From positions 1 to 58,974 of the forward strand of contig JAJDAH010000134.1 of NCBI GenBank assembly GCA_029261965.1: DNA of 58,974 nt, written 5' to 3'. Below, piece by piece: positions 42,381 through 51,711 of this stretch (its first letter is position 1; every line of letters begins with the position of its first letter). This DNA is from Polyangiaceae bacterium. GTDB lineage: Bacteria; Myxococcota_A; Polyangia; Polyangiales; Polyangiaceae. The position numbers were made by a program, and so were the translations under genes. Under the pieces are notes generated by a model. It was not told the DNA's origin, ran no database searches, and worked only from the letters and a program-made list of their open reading frames with translations.

Positions 42381-44504
42381 CTAGGCTCCGCTCGCGACCG
42401 GCAGGGTCACGCGCATTGTCGTTCCCTGCCCCGGAGCGCTGATCGCCTCCAGGTTGCCCCCGAACTCCCGAGCATATTCCCGGCACTGATAGACACCGAT
42501 CCCCATGCCCTGCTTCTTGCCCGATTGGAAGGGCTTGAAGAGTTCCCGCTGAACGAAGTCGCGCGCCATGCCCGGACCGTCGTCGGTCACATCGATCACC
42601 GCATAGCGGCCGTCGGCGCGCACGTTCACCTTAACGGTGCCCCCGCCCCCGGTCGCATCGGCGGCATTTTGAATCAGGTGTGCGATCAAGGCTTCCAAAC
42701 GATCCGGATTGCCGGCCACCGATAGATCGGTCCGGCCGCAGTCGACGATCAAGGCCGGACCTTGATCGGGCCTCGCCGCGGCAACTCGCCGGACGATCGG
42801 CTCCAAGGCTTGCGCTGCCATTGTGGAATCCTTGGCCTGAAACGCACTTATGCGTTCCATCAAGCGCTTCATTTTGGCAGAGGCGTCTTTGAGCGTTTCC
42901 ACCACGTCGTCGCGAAATTCCTGGCGGTGGCCGTGTTTCCCGAAATTCGTGCCGAGTACCGTTAGCTGACTGACCAGGTTCTTGACATCGTGCACGACAA
43001 AGGCGAAGCGGCGATTGAAGATCTCGAACTCGCGCGCCGCGTCCAGGGCTTCTTGGGCCTTATATTCGGCCAGGTAACTCGCGGCTTGGCGGCCAATCAC
43101 GCCAAGCAGATCGTAATCCTCCCAATCCAAAGTCCGGGCCGCACGCGGCTGCGCAAGGACCACCAGGCCAACCAGACGCCGGTGCCAAAGCGGAATCACC
43201 AGCCAGGCGCGCTTTAGATCGAGGAGCTCCGTCGGAACGCTGGCGCCGCCATAGGCCTCATTGCCCGCGCGAATTTGCTCCAGGTCTATAACCGCCTGCG
43301 ACTCCCTGAGTGTCTTGCCAAACGCGAACGCGAGATCGGGCGTGAACTCGGGAATCGCGAAATTCCATGTAGCGGCGTGATAGCTATGTGCCTCCTCCAT
43401 CAATATCATGACCCCGCCTGGGCTTTCCACAATGTCCGCGATTCCCTTCACGCAGCGCACCTCCAAGGGAGCTTCGTCGACGACGCCCAGAGTCCCCATG
43501 AAACGGAGCCATTCTTCCCGCCAATCGTATTTGTGCTTGAAGAAGTATTTATTGACGAACACCCGAACGTGCGCCCAATACACCCCGGAAAACAGGGCAA
43601 CGGCGAGAACGGCAAGAGCGCCGACCAAAAATACGATCCGAATCACGCTGCCGCGCTCGGCGACAATTTCCTCGAGCCAGAAACCAATGGCCGCGGCGAG
43701 CGAAAGATAAATCCCACTCGCGATCAGGGTAGTCGAGCCAACGACCACCTTACGAGATAGCGAAATATTCGTGCGCCAGATATCGGCCCGCGCCGCGGCT
43801 ACCGCGAAAAGCGGCGCGCACAACGCCTGTACCGCCCCTCGCGCTTCCTGCAACGAAGGATCGATGGCTCGAAACAGTACTGCGTCGGCGTATAAGAATA
43901 GATCGTAAGCAAAAAAGATGCCGGCTGAGAGACACAGAAACTTAATTTGCCAGCGCTGACCGACAGGGGTGTTGCGGTACAGCATTTCCGTCAGTAGCAG
44001 ACCCATGACGGCCGCGATAAGCCCCACTAGAGGGTCGAGGTTGACGCCGCCCGGCGACGAAATCCAGTTACTCCACAGCACCATGGAGGCGAGCGCCGCG
44101 CTGACCAACGCGACGACTCCCAGGGTGACGCTCGTTGACGGGACAACGCGAGCCCCCAAGGGGCCGCCACGCAGTAACAGATATAGTAAGAGCCCAAACC
44201 AAGTGCAGAACCGCAAGACCTCCAATGCCGGAACCAGGGGCCGATAAACCGGCAGGTCCGCGTAGTAAGCAGCGGAGAAACTGGTCCAGAGCGCGGTCGC
44301 AAACAACGCCAAGAGAACGAAGCCACCGGCCGCGTGCCGTGCCTTAAAGGCCAAGAAAACAAACAGGAGCGTAAATGCGGCCGCCCCGATGGCATAACTG
44401 ACGTTACCAAGCGAGGGATCCGACGAGGGTCCATACGACAGCCCCACGGACGGGCCGATAAGCACTCCCGCGAAGGTTACTAAACTTGCAAAATTACCTG
44501 TCAC
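42381..44504 (-). CDS. prsK: PrsK, membrane histidine kinase of the PEP-CTERM system
   Basis: 707-residue sensor kinase. An N-terminal block of about nine or ten hydrophobic segments (residues 1-320) forms the membrane sensor; a GAF-like domain follows (about 345-500). The kinase core has the phospho-acceptor in FVVHDVKNLVSQL and ATP-binding motifs NAADAT, DDGPGMARDF and GKKQGMGIGVYQ. Length and architecture fit the XrtA-system kinase PrsK (TIGR02916-like). The signal sensed is unknown. It is immediately upstream of prsR. Confidence 0.93.
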   Translation of the reverse strand: MTGNFASLVTFAGVLIGPSVGLSYGPSSDPSLGNVSYAIGAAAFTLLFVFLAFKARHAAGGFVLLALFATALWTSFSAAYYADLPVYRPLVPALEVLRFCTWFGLLLYLLLRGGPLGARVVPSTSVTLGVVALVSAALASMVLWSNWISSPGGVNLDPLVGLIAAVMGLLLTEMLYRNTPVGQRWQIKFLCLSAGIFFAYDLFLYADAVLFRAIDPSLQEARGAVQALCAPLFAVAAARADIWRTNISLSRKVVVGSTTLIASGIYLSLAAAIGFWLEEIVAERGSVIRIVFLVGALAVLAVALFSGVYWAHVRVFVNKYFFKHKYDWREEWLRFMGTLGVVDEAPLEVRCVKGIADIVESPGGVMILMEEAHSYHAATWNFAIPEFTPDLAFAFGKTLRESQAVIDLEQIRAGNEAYGGASVPTELLDLKRAWLVIPLWHRRLVGLVVLAQPRAARTLDWEDYDLLGVIGRQAASYLAEYKAQEALDAAREFEIFNRRFAFVVHDVKNLVSQLTVLGTNFGKHGHRQEFRDDVVETLKDASAKMKRLMERISAFQAKDSTMAAQALEPIVRRVAAARPDQGPALIVDCGRTDLSVAGNPDRLEALIAHLIQNAADATGGGGTVKVNVRADGRYAVIDVTDDGPGMARDFVQRELFKPFQSGKKQGMGIGVYQCREYAREFGGNLEAISAPGQGTTMRVTLPVASGA

Positions 44505-44910
44505 ATGCGACCTACTGTAAGACTGTCGGCATTGTAGATCATCCTAACTGCAAGACCATACCAGCCGCCCCAAATCTTGAACCGCGTGAGAACTTCACCG
44601 GCCGCACTTTAGTTGGCTTGCCAAGCTTCTTACACATCGAGGAGATGCCTAGGAGATCAAACGCACGCTCAGACTCAGTTCGCACAAATACAGTTACAAT
44701 ATATACCTTATCTTTGTTAAATTTGGCTATATTTGGTACTTTCCTACATAGATTTCCTTCTGGAAGACAATCATTATTTTATTGAGATCCGGCTTCTATA
44801 GTGCCTCATCCAGGCCGTTGAGCTTTTCTCGCGGCAGCCGGCGGAACGGGAAGAAGGCCGAAACTTAGCGCCGGTCTAGCGATTGGCCGCACCCCGGAGA
44901 GAGGGCAAGA
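44505..44910. other. AT-rich divergent control region of prsK and prsT
   Basis: No gene is visible. The stretch 44690-44785 is strongly AT-rich. It must hold the divergent promoters of prsK and prsT, but no clear sigma-54 pair was found; TGGTAT..TTGCA on the minus strand near 44560 has a one-base-short spacer and is not called. Confidence 0.45.
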
Positions 44911-47727
44911 ATGGCGAGGGTTGTCGATAATAGTTTGAGTTTGCTCCGCGCGAGGAAATTTCTGCTGCTTGGCGTACTCGCCGCGGCCGCTGTTTTGGCC
45001 GGGTGCGATGAATCGGGCAATATCGACTCGGCACAATATCTAGACCGGGCCCGAAACCACTTCGAAGCCGGCGATATCCGGGCCAGCGTCATAGAATTAA
45101 AGAATGCGTTGCAGCAAGATGCATCGAATGGCGAAGCCAGGCTTTTGCTTGGTCAAATCTACACCGAATCGGGCGATGGCACGAGCGCCCTGAAAGAGCT
45201 GAACCGGGCCGAAGAACTGGGCATCGCCCAAAACCGAACCGCAATCCACATGGGCCGCGCCCTGTTGCAAACCGGTGACGCGGCCGCGGCCCTAGTTAAG
45301 CTCGACATCGCCGCGAATGACCCAGCTACCAAGCTAGCAAATCTACACATCTTGCGCGCCGGCGCCTACGCCGCGCTTGGAGACCTCGGCAAAGCCGACG
45401 ACTCCTTTCGGTCTGCGCTCGAAGACGAGCCTGAAAATCTCAATGCGCTAGCCGGGCTCGGCGGCTTGCTCGTCGTGCGGAAGCGCTACGATGAAGCCGA
45501 GGAGATTGCCGCGAAGGCGCTTGCGATCGATGCCGATAGCGTCTCGGCGCGGGAAGTAATTGCTGAATCTCTGTTGGCGCGGGGGCGCGTTAGCGACGCT
45601 AAAGCTCACTTCCAGAAAATTGTCGATGCCAATCCGGAACTCCTTCGGGCTGTCGTGCGCTTGGCCTTCACACAGATCTCCACCGGCGATCTCGACGCCG
45701 CGATCACCAATCTCGATCGTGCGCTGATCCAAGATCCGGATAGCCCGGAGGCCAACTATTTTCGCGGCTTGGCGGCCTATCAGAAGAAAGACTACCAGAC
45801 AGCCAAGGCCCACGGCAGCACGATCCTTTCCGAACAACCCACTAATGGCCCGGCGATGCTCCTAACCGGGGCGGCGGATTTCGCTCTCAATCAGAATGAG
45901 CAAGCCCGCGCCCTGTTGACGCCCTACTTGAACGAATTTCCATCCGATGACCGGGCGCGCCGGTTACTTGGCGCGACCCTGATGCGCTTGGGCGATTCTG
46001 GGCAGGCTCTGGATGTCTTGCAACCGCTTGCCGACAAGTCGCTCGACGACGCGGAACTCCTCGCCTTGGTTGGTTCGGCGGCGGTGCAAAGCGGCGACAC
46101 CGTGATCGCGCGCAAATACTTGAACCGGGCCGCGGAATTGAGCCCCGATAGCGGTCAGGCGATGGTGCAGTTGGGCGCGATATCCCTGCAAGCCGGCGAA
46201 CCGCAACAGGCAATCCGGGAGCTCAAGCAGGCTTTATTGCAGAACCCGGATTTGGACCAGGCGTTGGCCGGGGTCGCCTTAGCGCACTTGCAGGCACGCG
46301 AATTCGATCAAGCGCTGGAAGCGGCCATTAAGTTCCGCGAGAAGGATCCTGGGCGCGCCGTGGGCGCGACCCTGGTCGGCATCGCTCTGGTTGCCAAGGG
46401 CGACCTTGAGGCGGCGCGAGGCGCCTTCGAAGATGCCCTGAAGATCACCCCAGCGGCACCCGATGCCGGGACGAATCTCGCGGTCCTCGAAGCCCGGGAG
46501 GGCAACTTGGACCGCGCACGAGAGATTGCGCACCAGGTTCTGACCCAGCACCCGGCAACCCCAAACTTGCTGCGTTTGCTGGCCAGCGTCGAGGAGCGCG
46601 CGGGACGCCGGGACGACGTCCGGCCCTGGCTGGAGAAGGCGATTGCCACCGACCCCGATGCCCTTGACGCGCGCGCCCTCCTGGGCCGGATTCACTTGAT
46701 CGGCGGGCGTGCCGCCGAGGCTTTGGCCGTGACGCGCGCCTACATGACGGCTAACCCGGACAACCTGCAGCTGCGCGAGGTGGTCGGACGCGCGCAACTG
46801 GCCACCAGACAAAACGCAGACGCCGTCATCACCTTGCGGCCGCTGGCCGAGGCCTTGCCGGATTCGGCGATGGCGCACCTGCTCCTGGCTGGCGCCTTCC
46901 GGGCCACAGGCGACTTGCCCCGCTACGAGGCGGAGCTTGAGCGGGTTCTAAAGATCGATGCCGAACACCTTGGGGCCAAGATCGGCCTAGCCGGCCTTCT
47001 CGCTCAAAAACGGGAATTTGGGCGCGCCCAAGACCTTTTGGCCCAGGTGAAGGAAGCTGCCCCCGAGGCGCCTGAAGTGCTCGATCTCGAAGGCGGGATC
47101 GCGATGGCGCGCGGTCGTCCGGAAGAGGCTGTCGAAGCCTACGGCAAGGCCCTGGAGAAACGCCCCTCCAGCGAAGCCGTCATGCGCTTGGCAATAGCTC
47201 AGCAACGGGGGGGAGATACCGAGGGCGGTGTGGAGAGCCTAACGAGGTGGCTGGATGAGAATCCAGATGACCGCGGCGCCCGTGGACTGCTGGGCGTTCA
47301 ATATGTGGCGCTACTCCGGCTGGAAGACGCCCGTTCGGCCTTCGCGACCATTGTCGAAACCAGTCCTGACGACGCCGTGGCGCTGAATAACCTGGCCACG
47401 GTCGAGGCCCGCCTTGGCAACGCCGACGATGCCCTGGCTCACGCGGAAAGGGCACACGAATTGGTCCCCGAAGATCCCGGGATCAAGGACACACTGGGCA
47501 CAATCTTGTTAGACGACGGCGACACGCAACGGGCCCTGCGCTTGCTGCGCCAAGCCGCCGATCAAGTGACCGACAATGCGGAGATCGGCTTTCACTATGC
47601 CCAGGCCCTGGTTGCGGTCGGCGATAACGCCGAGGCGCGCACAGTGCTGCGCAAGGCCCTCGACTTGGGCCAAACCTTCCATGGGATCGACAAGGCCCAG
47701 GACCTGATGCGGGAACTCGAACAGTAA
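44911..47727 (+). CDS. prsT: PrsT, TPR-repeat lipoprotein of the PEP-CTERM system
   Basis: 938-residue lipoprotein with lipobox VLAGC (Cys32) after a hydrophobic signal, then tandem tetratricopeptide repeats along nearly the whole length (for example GEARLLLGQIYTESGDGTSALKELNRAEELG near 73). It matches the XrtA-associated PrsT (TIGR02917-like), thought to act as a scaffold for polysaccharide or protein assembly in the cell envelope. GAGAGAGGGC precedes the ATG. It is divergent from prsK, and no PEP-CTERM tail is present. Confidence 0.93.
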   Translation: MARVVDNSLSLLRARKFLLLGVLAAAAVLAGCDESGNIDSAQYLDRARNHFEAGDIRASVIELKNALQQDASNGEARLLLGQIYTESGDGTSALKELNRAEELGIAQNRTAIHMGRALLQTGDAAAALVKLDIAANDPATKLANLHILRAGAYAALGDLGKADDSFRSALEDEPENLNALAGLGGLLVVRKRYDEAEEIAAKALAIDADSVSAREVIAESLLARGRVSDAKAHFQKIVDANPELLRAVVRLAFTQISTGDLDAAITNLDRALIQDPDSPEANYFRGLAAYQKKDYQTAKAHGSTILSEQPTNGPAMLLTGAADFALNQNEQARALLTPYLNEFPSDDRARRLLGATLMRLGDSGQALDVLQPLADKSLDDAELLALVGSAAVQSGDTVIARKYLNRAAELSPDSGQAMVQLGAISLQAGEPQQAIRELKQALLQNPDLDQALAGVALAHLQAREFDQALEAAIKFREKDPGRAVGATLVGIALVAKGDLEAARGAFEDALKITPAAPDAGTNLAVLEAREGNLDRAREIAHQVLTQHPATPNLLRLLASVEERAGRRDDVRPWLEKAIATDPDALDARALLGRIHLIGGRAAEALAVTRAYMTANPDNLQLREVVGRAQLATRQNADAVITLRPLAEALPDSAMAHLLLAGAFRATGDLPRYEAELERVLKIDAEHLGAKIGLAGLLAQKREFGRAQDLLAQVKEAAPEAPEVLDLEGGIAMARGRPEEAVEAYGKALEKRPSSEAVMRLAIAQQRGGDTEGGVESLTRWLDENPDDRGARGLLGVQYVALLRLEDARSAFATIVETSPDDAVALNNLATVEARLGNADDALAHAERAHELVPEDPGIKDTLGTILLDDGDTQRALRLLRQAADQVTDNAEIGFHYAQALVAVGDNAEARTVLRKALDLGQTFHGIDKAQDLMRELEQ

Positions 47728-47774
47728 CCGTCTTGCGGCTCATCGATGCGGCCGCGGCGCGCATGAAGCCGGGC

Positions 47775-47804
47775 AAAAAAAGAGGGGGCCATTCGGCCCC
47801 CTCT
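47775..47804 (-). terminator. intrinsic terminator of the PEP-CTERM gene
   Basis: AGAGGGGGCC and GGCCCCCTCT form a perfect ten-pair stem with a four-base loop. On the minus strand the stem is followed by a run of T (47780-47775 region), so it terminates the PEP-CTERM transcript about 30 bp after its stop. Confidence 0.85.
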
Positions 47805-47833
47805 TCGATTCTAGAGCGGTCTCCCAGATGACG

Positions 47834-48535
47834 TTAGCCGTCCAAGTGCCGCGCCGCCCGGCGCCGGGCCAGGAAACCGAGCCCGAGAAGGCCAATGCCG
47901 AACAGGGCTAGAGCCTGCGGCTCGGGAACGACGATCTTGGTGTTTCCGCTGCTTAGCACAAGCTGTTCGTTACCGTGCGTGATCCTCACGACCGTGGTGA
48001 GAGAAATGAGTCCATTGGGCGCCAACTCGAAGCCCTCCTCACCGACAACCGAGCCAACCTCGCCTAGCAACACGGTTTCGGCGAAAGCGACGTTGCCGCT
48101 ATCGTAGTAGCAGGAAGTGCTGACGGAGCCGCCGGATACGCCACCAATCCCGCAAGAGCCCCTGGAGAGGCCGCTAATCAAGAAATCCGTGTCCGTCATT
48201 TTGATCGTCAGAGTGCCGCCGGCACCGAAGCTCCCGGCGCTGAAAGCCATATCCATCACGGGGTGGGACGGGTCGCCCACGAACGGCTTGGACACACCGA
48301 AGGCCATCGCCAAAGTGAAATTGCCAACCCCAAGCAAAGGATTCGTAAGCAGAGCGCCGGTCCGCGGATCGAGGTCCGCCAGCAGCTGGTTGTCCGTGTA
48401 GGTCTTCGTTGTTATGCCGTCGCTGATTTCGATCATGAACGCCGCCTGCGCGCCGCTGCTGAGCATTACGCTTCCAGCTACGGCGAGCGCCATGGCGCCC
48501 ATGAACATCTTACCTAGATACTTTCGCGATCCCAT
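47834..48535 (-). CDS. PEP-CTERM sorting-domain protein
   Basis: 233-residue secreted protein. A signal peptide (KMFMGAMALAVAGSVMLSSGAQAA) precedes a beta-rich, Ser/Gly-rich passenger with one Cys pair region (SCGIGG..SCYYD). The C terminus is a textbook sorting signal: VPEP, a hydrophobic helix (LALFGIGLLGLGFLA) and the RRR cluster, so XrtA is its expected processing enzyme. ATG at 48535 is preferred over 48550 because GGGGAG lies seven bases upstream. It has its own sigma-54 promoter and terminator. The role of the passenger is unknown. Confidence 0.92.
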   Translation of the reverse strand: MGSRKYLGKMFMGAMALAVAGSVMLSSGAQAAFMIEISDGITTKTYTDNQLLADLDPRTGALLTNPLLGVGNFTLAMAFGVSKPFVGDPSHPVMDMAFSAGSFGAGGTLTIKMTDTDFLISGLSRGSCGIGGVSGGSVSTSCYYDSGNVAFAETVLLGEVGSVVGEEGFELAPNGLISLTTVVRITHGNEQLVLSSGNTKIVVPEPQALALFGIGLLGLGFLARRRAARHLDG

Positions 48536-48621
48536 TAGTCCACTCCCCATGTTCTACCTGACAACCCAAAATAACCCTACTTGGTTCCGGCCAATCCGCT
48601 AAGCCGTGGTCCTCGTTAATA

Positions 48622-48637
48622 TGCAACCCTCATGCCA
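48622..48637 (-). promoter_or_regulatory. sigma-54 promoter of the PEP-CTERM gene
   Basis: On the minus strand TGGCAT-GAGGG-TTGCA fits the -24/-12 consensus TGGCAC-N5-TTGCA with a single mismatch and exact GG-N10-GC spacing. The start site would be near 48610, about 75 bases before the ATG at 48535. A sigma-54 activator, PrsR, is encoded in the same locus. Confidence 0.85.
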
Positions 48638-48644
48638 TTATAGT

Positions 48645-48668
48645 AATATGTTATTTTTCAATATGTTA
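48645..48668. repeat. direct repeat next to the sigma-54 promoter
   Basis: AATATGTTA occurs at 48645-48653 and again at 48660-48668, 15 bp apart, immediately upstream of the -24 element. It could bind an accessory protein such as a bending factor; function not known. Confidence 0.4.
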
Positions 48669-48730
48669 CGGCTTATAAATGATTAACATTCGCAGAGTAG
48701 TGTAAGCAAACCGGACAGTGTTCTAATCTC

Positions 48731-48794
48731 GGAATTCAGGGAGTTGTTGAATTCCAATACGTTAGACGAAAATACCTCTCTCCAGGGTATTTCG
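48731..48794 (-). promoter_or_regulatory. two candidate PrsR enhancer sites
   Basis: GGAATTCA-N9-TGAATTCC (48731-48755) and AAATACC-N9-GGTATTT (48770-48792) are perfect inverted repeats with the same nine-base gap. Their centres are 38 bp apart, and they lie about 100-150 bp upstream of the sigma-54 promoter, the usual place for activator sites. The two arms differ in sequence, so shared binding by one protein is uncertain. Confidence 0.5.
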
Positions 48795-48939
48795 AGAGTG
48801 TAATAAAACCGACCACCGGCTTTAGAGTTCCAGGCTATCACATAGCGACATCAATTGTTTATATATATTTATCAAATACTTATATATCGTCTCTCGCATA
48901 TCGTCGAAAATCGGCAGTGTAACGATTCGTGACACCCGG

Positions 48940-49953
48940 TCACGCCGGCTGCGCCGTGCCGCCAAGCGCCTCGTAAACCCCCAGAGGGGTGTCCGGCCGG
49001 CCGCCCATTCGATTGCAAAAGAAATCGAGATAGCCATCCAAGGTCGCGAGAAAGGCGGTCAGATCCGCCCGGTCGCGCACATAGGGGGTGCCGCCCGGCT
49101 GCAGGGTTGGGCTGTGGTAAGTCAGGGTGAAGACCCGGCACCCCTGGGCCATCAGGCTATGGGTCAGGCGGCAAAGGGCGGCGACGTCGATGCCTTCCGG
49201 GGTCAGGCGGATACGTTCCAGCAGGCGAAGACGGGCCGCGAAGCCGGGCGCGCGCAGAGCCATGCCCAACCGCGAGATAAGGCTGGGATAGATCGCCGGG
49301 CCGGTCCCGGCCAACGTGCCGGCGAAGCCGGCCGATTGCGGGATCTCAAGCAAGCGGCGTTCGCGGCCGAACCAATAGGGCCGCGGCCCGAAATCGTAAT
49401 AACACGGCCCGCCATCGGCGCCGAAGTCGGTATGGGGCACGACGCTGGTGTCGACCAGATAGCCCAGCTCCTCCAGGATCCGCCCGGTCGCCGGGCCGAG
49501 GCCCCAACGCCCGGCCCGAAAGACTCGCGGCTCGACACCCAGGTTCTCCGAGATGGTCCGGGTTAGGCCCGACAGCTTGGCCCGCTCCAGGCCTTCCGGC
49601 AGATTCCCGGCGTAGGAATTGAAGGCCGTAACCGCTTCCTCGTGCGGCGGCGAGACCCAGGGATGCAGATGGGCGCCGATCTCGCACGCGCCCGCGCGCA
49701 GGTACCCGCCCAGCACCTCGACGCCCGCATCGCTGTTCGCGACCGGAAAGTCGACCACGTAATTCGGCACAACGCCGTATTTGGCGAAGATGTCCTGCGC
49801 CGGCCCCTGCGCGCGGATCGACGCGACCCCGGTATTCTCGCGCGCCAGCGGTTTGGCCCAATCGAACTCCTCTTCCGTGTCGACCACGACGAGCAAGCGC
49901 GGCACGATGTCTCCAGGCACCTCGGCATAGTCGATTTGGCTTCGATCCAGCAT
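48940..49953 (-). CDS. polysaccharide deacetylase-like protein (WalW type)
   Basis: 337-residue protein of the NodB/WalW-like group. The N-terminal metal motif is VVVDTEEEFDW, the middle has CEIGAHLHPWVSPP (the histidines of the metal site) and FRAGRWGLGPATGRILEELGYLVDTSV, and the C-terminal part has TLTYHSPTLQPGGTPYV. It probably de-N-acetylates a cell-surface sugar. It lies next to the XrtA locus and may belong to it functionally, but it is not the DUF3473-type enzyme. Confidence 0.8.
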   Translation of the reverse strand: MLDRSQIDYAEVPGDIVPRLLVVVDTEEEFDWAKPLARENTGVASIRAQGPAQDIFAKYGVVPNYVVDFPVANSDAGVEVLGGYLRAGACEIGAHLHPWVSPPHEEAVTAFNSYAGNLPEGLERAKLSGLTRTISENLGVEPRVFRAGRWGLGPATGRILEELGYLVDTSVVPHTDFGADGGPCYYDFGPRPYWFGRERRLLEIPQSAGFAGTLAGTGPAIYPSLISRLGMALRAPGFAARLRLLERIRLTPEGIDVAALCRLTHSLMAQGCRVFTLTYHSPTLQPGGTPYVRDRADLTAFLATLDGYLDFFCNRMGGRPDTPLGVYEALGGTAQPA

Positions 49954-50141
49954 CGTATCTTACGGTTACCTGTGGCTGAGAATTCGGGCTAACGGCACGG
50001 GGCCCATCCTAATTGCGGGAACACCCCCACGCCATGCGTGTTTCGGCCTTTTCACCTAGCGCTGGATGGTTAAGCTTTCCGGAAGCCGGTATCCGCTAGA
50101 CTCCCGCGAATGCAATACCCGACAACCTTGGTTTTCCAACC

Positions 50142-51029
50142 GTGTCAGAGCTTAAAGCAGACCTCGACCCTCGCCTGAACGCCTATCGCCCGGATTTGGC
50201 CGCGAGCGCCCTGCGCGGCAAGGTCCATGCTGCCCGCTTTGTGGATGGGCGCGCGGCCCTGGTCGCCCGCGGCGTGGCTGATCTGCGCCGGCGGCCGGAA
50301 GCCTCCGCCCCCTTGGACACCCAGCTTTTGTTCGGCGAGACCGTAAGTGTTTTTGAGCGAACCAACGGTTGGGCCTGGGTGCAGAACGCCACCGACGACT
50401 ACGTCGGCTATGTCGAAGCGGCCGCGCTCGGCGATGCTTTGGAGGCCGCTCCCGGCCATTACCTGAAAGTCCTGCGCAGCTTCCTTTATCCCGAGCCCGA
50501 TCTGAAGGTTCCGCCGCTCGACGCGATCAGCTTCATGTCGCCCCTGCGCGTTACCGGCACGCGGGACCGCTTCAGCGAGGTCAGCCAAGCGGCCGGGGGC
50601 AGCGGTTGGATCTACACGGATCACTTGGCCGAAGCGGGCGAGACGGCGCCCGACTTTGTCGCCACCGCACATATGTTTCTGGGCGTGCCGTACTTGTGGG
50701 GCGGGCGTTCGAGCCTGGGCCTGGACTGCTCCGCCCTGGTGCAACTCTCGCTGGCCCGGGCCGGCGTGGCGGCCACGCGCGACAGTGGCGCGCAGTCGGT
50801 CAGCGTCGGACGGCCCTTAGCATGGCGCGCCGGCCAGACGCCATTACAACGCGGCGATCTTGTCTATTTCCCTGGTCATTGCGCAATCGCGCTCAACGAG
50901 ACCGACGTCCTGCACACCAACGCCGGTGCGATGCTGACCGCTATCGAACCTCTTGCAGACGTGATCGGGCGCGTCGAGGCCGAAAGTGGCGGCCGTGGCG
51001 TGACCGGTGTGCGCCGGGTCGAGCTTTAG
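50142..51029 (+). CDS. NlpC/P60 cell-wall peptidase with SH3 domains
   Basis: 295-residue C40 peptidase that cleaves the gamma-D-Glu to diamino-acid bond of muropeptides. Two SH3b-like segments (about 35-95 and 105-165, both with GW.W or GWIY) precede the catalytic domain with Cys196 (GLDCSALVQ), His246 (FPGHCAIAL) and His258 (VLHTN). No signal peptide is visible, which suggests intracellular muropeptide recycling like the dipeptidyl-peptidase VI group. The start is a GTG without an obvious Shine-Dalgarno. The next gene starts four bases after its stop. Confidence 0.88.
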   Translation: MSELKADLDPRLNAYRPDLAASALRGKVHAARFVDGRAALVARGVADLRRRPEASAPLDTQLLFGETVSVFERTNGWAWVQNATDDYVGYVEAAALGDALEAAPGHYLKVLRSFLYPEPDLKVPPLDAISFMSPLRVTGTRDRFSEVSQAAGGSGWIYTDHLAEAGETAPDFVATAHMFLGVPYLWGGRSSLGLDCSALVQLSLARAGVAATRDSGAQSVSVGRPLAWRAGQTPLQRGDLVYFPGHCAIALNETDVLHTNAGAMLTAIEPLADVIGRVEAESGGRGVTGVRRVEL

Positions 51030-51032
51030 GGC

Positions 51033-51674
51033 GTGCGCGCCTTCTTCTTTGACCTGGACGGCACCCTGACCGACTCGAAAGCGGGCATCGTGCAGTGTTA
51101 CCGGGTCGCGCTTAGGGCCCTCGGTGCGCCTGCGGCGAGCGACCCCGACCTGACGCGGCAGGTGGGTGCGCCTCTGCCGGTCATGCTCCGGGCGTTTCGG
51201 CCGGAAATTACGGACGCGGACATCGAACATGGGATTGCCGCCTACCGCGCGGCCTTCGAGCGTGAGGGCATTTTCAAAAACGAGCTTTATCCGGGCGTCC
51301 TAAACATGCTCGAGACGCTTCGCGAGTCAGGCCGCGAGAGCTGGATCGTGACCTCCAAACCGGCCCGCTATGCGCAGCAAGTCGTCGATATCCTTGGAAT
51401 TCGCGATCTGGTGACTGGCGTCATCGGCCCCGGTCTGGATGAACTTGGGACCAAGGTCGATCTGATCTGCCGGGCCTTGACCGCCGCCGGTCTGACCCCG
51501 GCGCAGGTCACGATGTTGGGCGACCGCCATTACGATGTAACCGGCGCACTGGAGGCCGGCGTCGCGCCGGTCGGCGCCCTTTGGGGCTATGGCACCCGCA
51601 CGGAGTTGACCGCCGCCGGCTGCCGCGAGTTCGCCGCGTCGGCCGAGGACTTTTCCAAGCGCTATGTGGCTTAG
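51033..51674 (+). CDS. HAD-superfamily phosphatase, phosphoglycolate phosphatase-like
   Basis: 213-residue HAD hydrolase. Motif I is FFFDLDGTLTDS (nucleophile Asp and acid Asp), motif II is the Ser in WIVTSKPARY, and motif III/IV is VTMLGDRHYDVTGA. The helical cap (about 15-85) places it with phosphoglycolate or pyrophosphate phosphatases; the exact substrate is uncertain. The GTG start follows the NlpC/P60 stop by three bases, so the two are co-translated. Confidence 0.85.
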   Translation: MRAFFFDLDGTLTDSKAGIVQCYRVALRALGAPAASDPDLTRQVGAPLPVMLRAFRPEITDADIEHGIAAYRAAFEREGIFKNELYPGVLNMLETLRESGRESWIVTSKPARYAQQVVDILGIRDLVTGVIGPGLDELGTKVDLICRALTAAGLTPAQVTMLGDRHYDVTGALEAGVAPVGALWGYGTRTELTAAGCREFAASAEDFSKRYVA

Positions 51675-51711
51675 CCGGATAAAGCTCTAGTGGATTGATT
51701 GAAACGAAAGA

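Larger units (their letters stand above)
48536..48939. other. 404-bp AT-rich upstream region of the PEP-CTERM gene
   Basis: No gene is present. It contains the sigma-54 promoter, the direct repeat and the two inverted repeats described separately, and then an AT-rich tail (48830-48890) following the stop of the deacetylase-like gene side. Confidence 0.6.
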
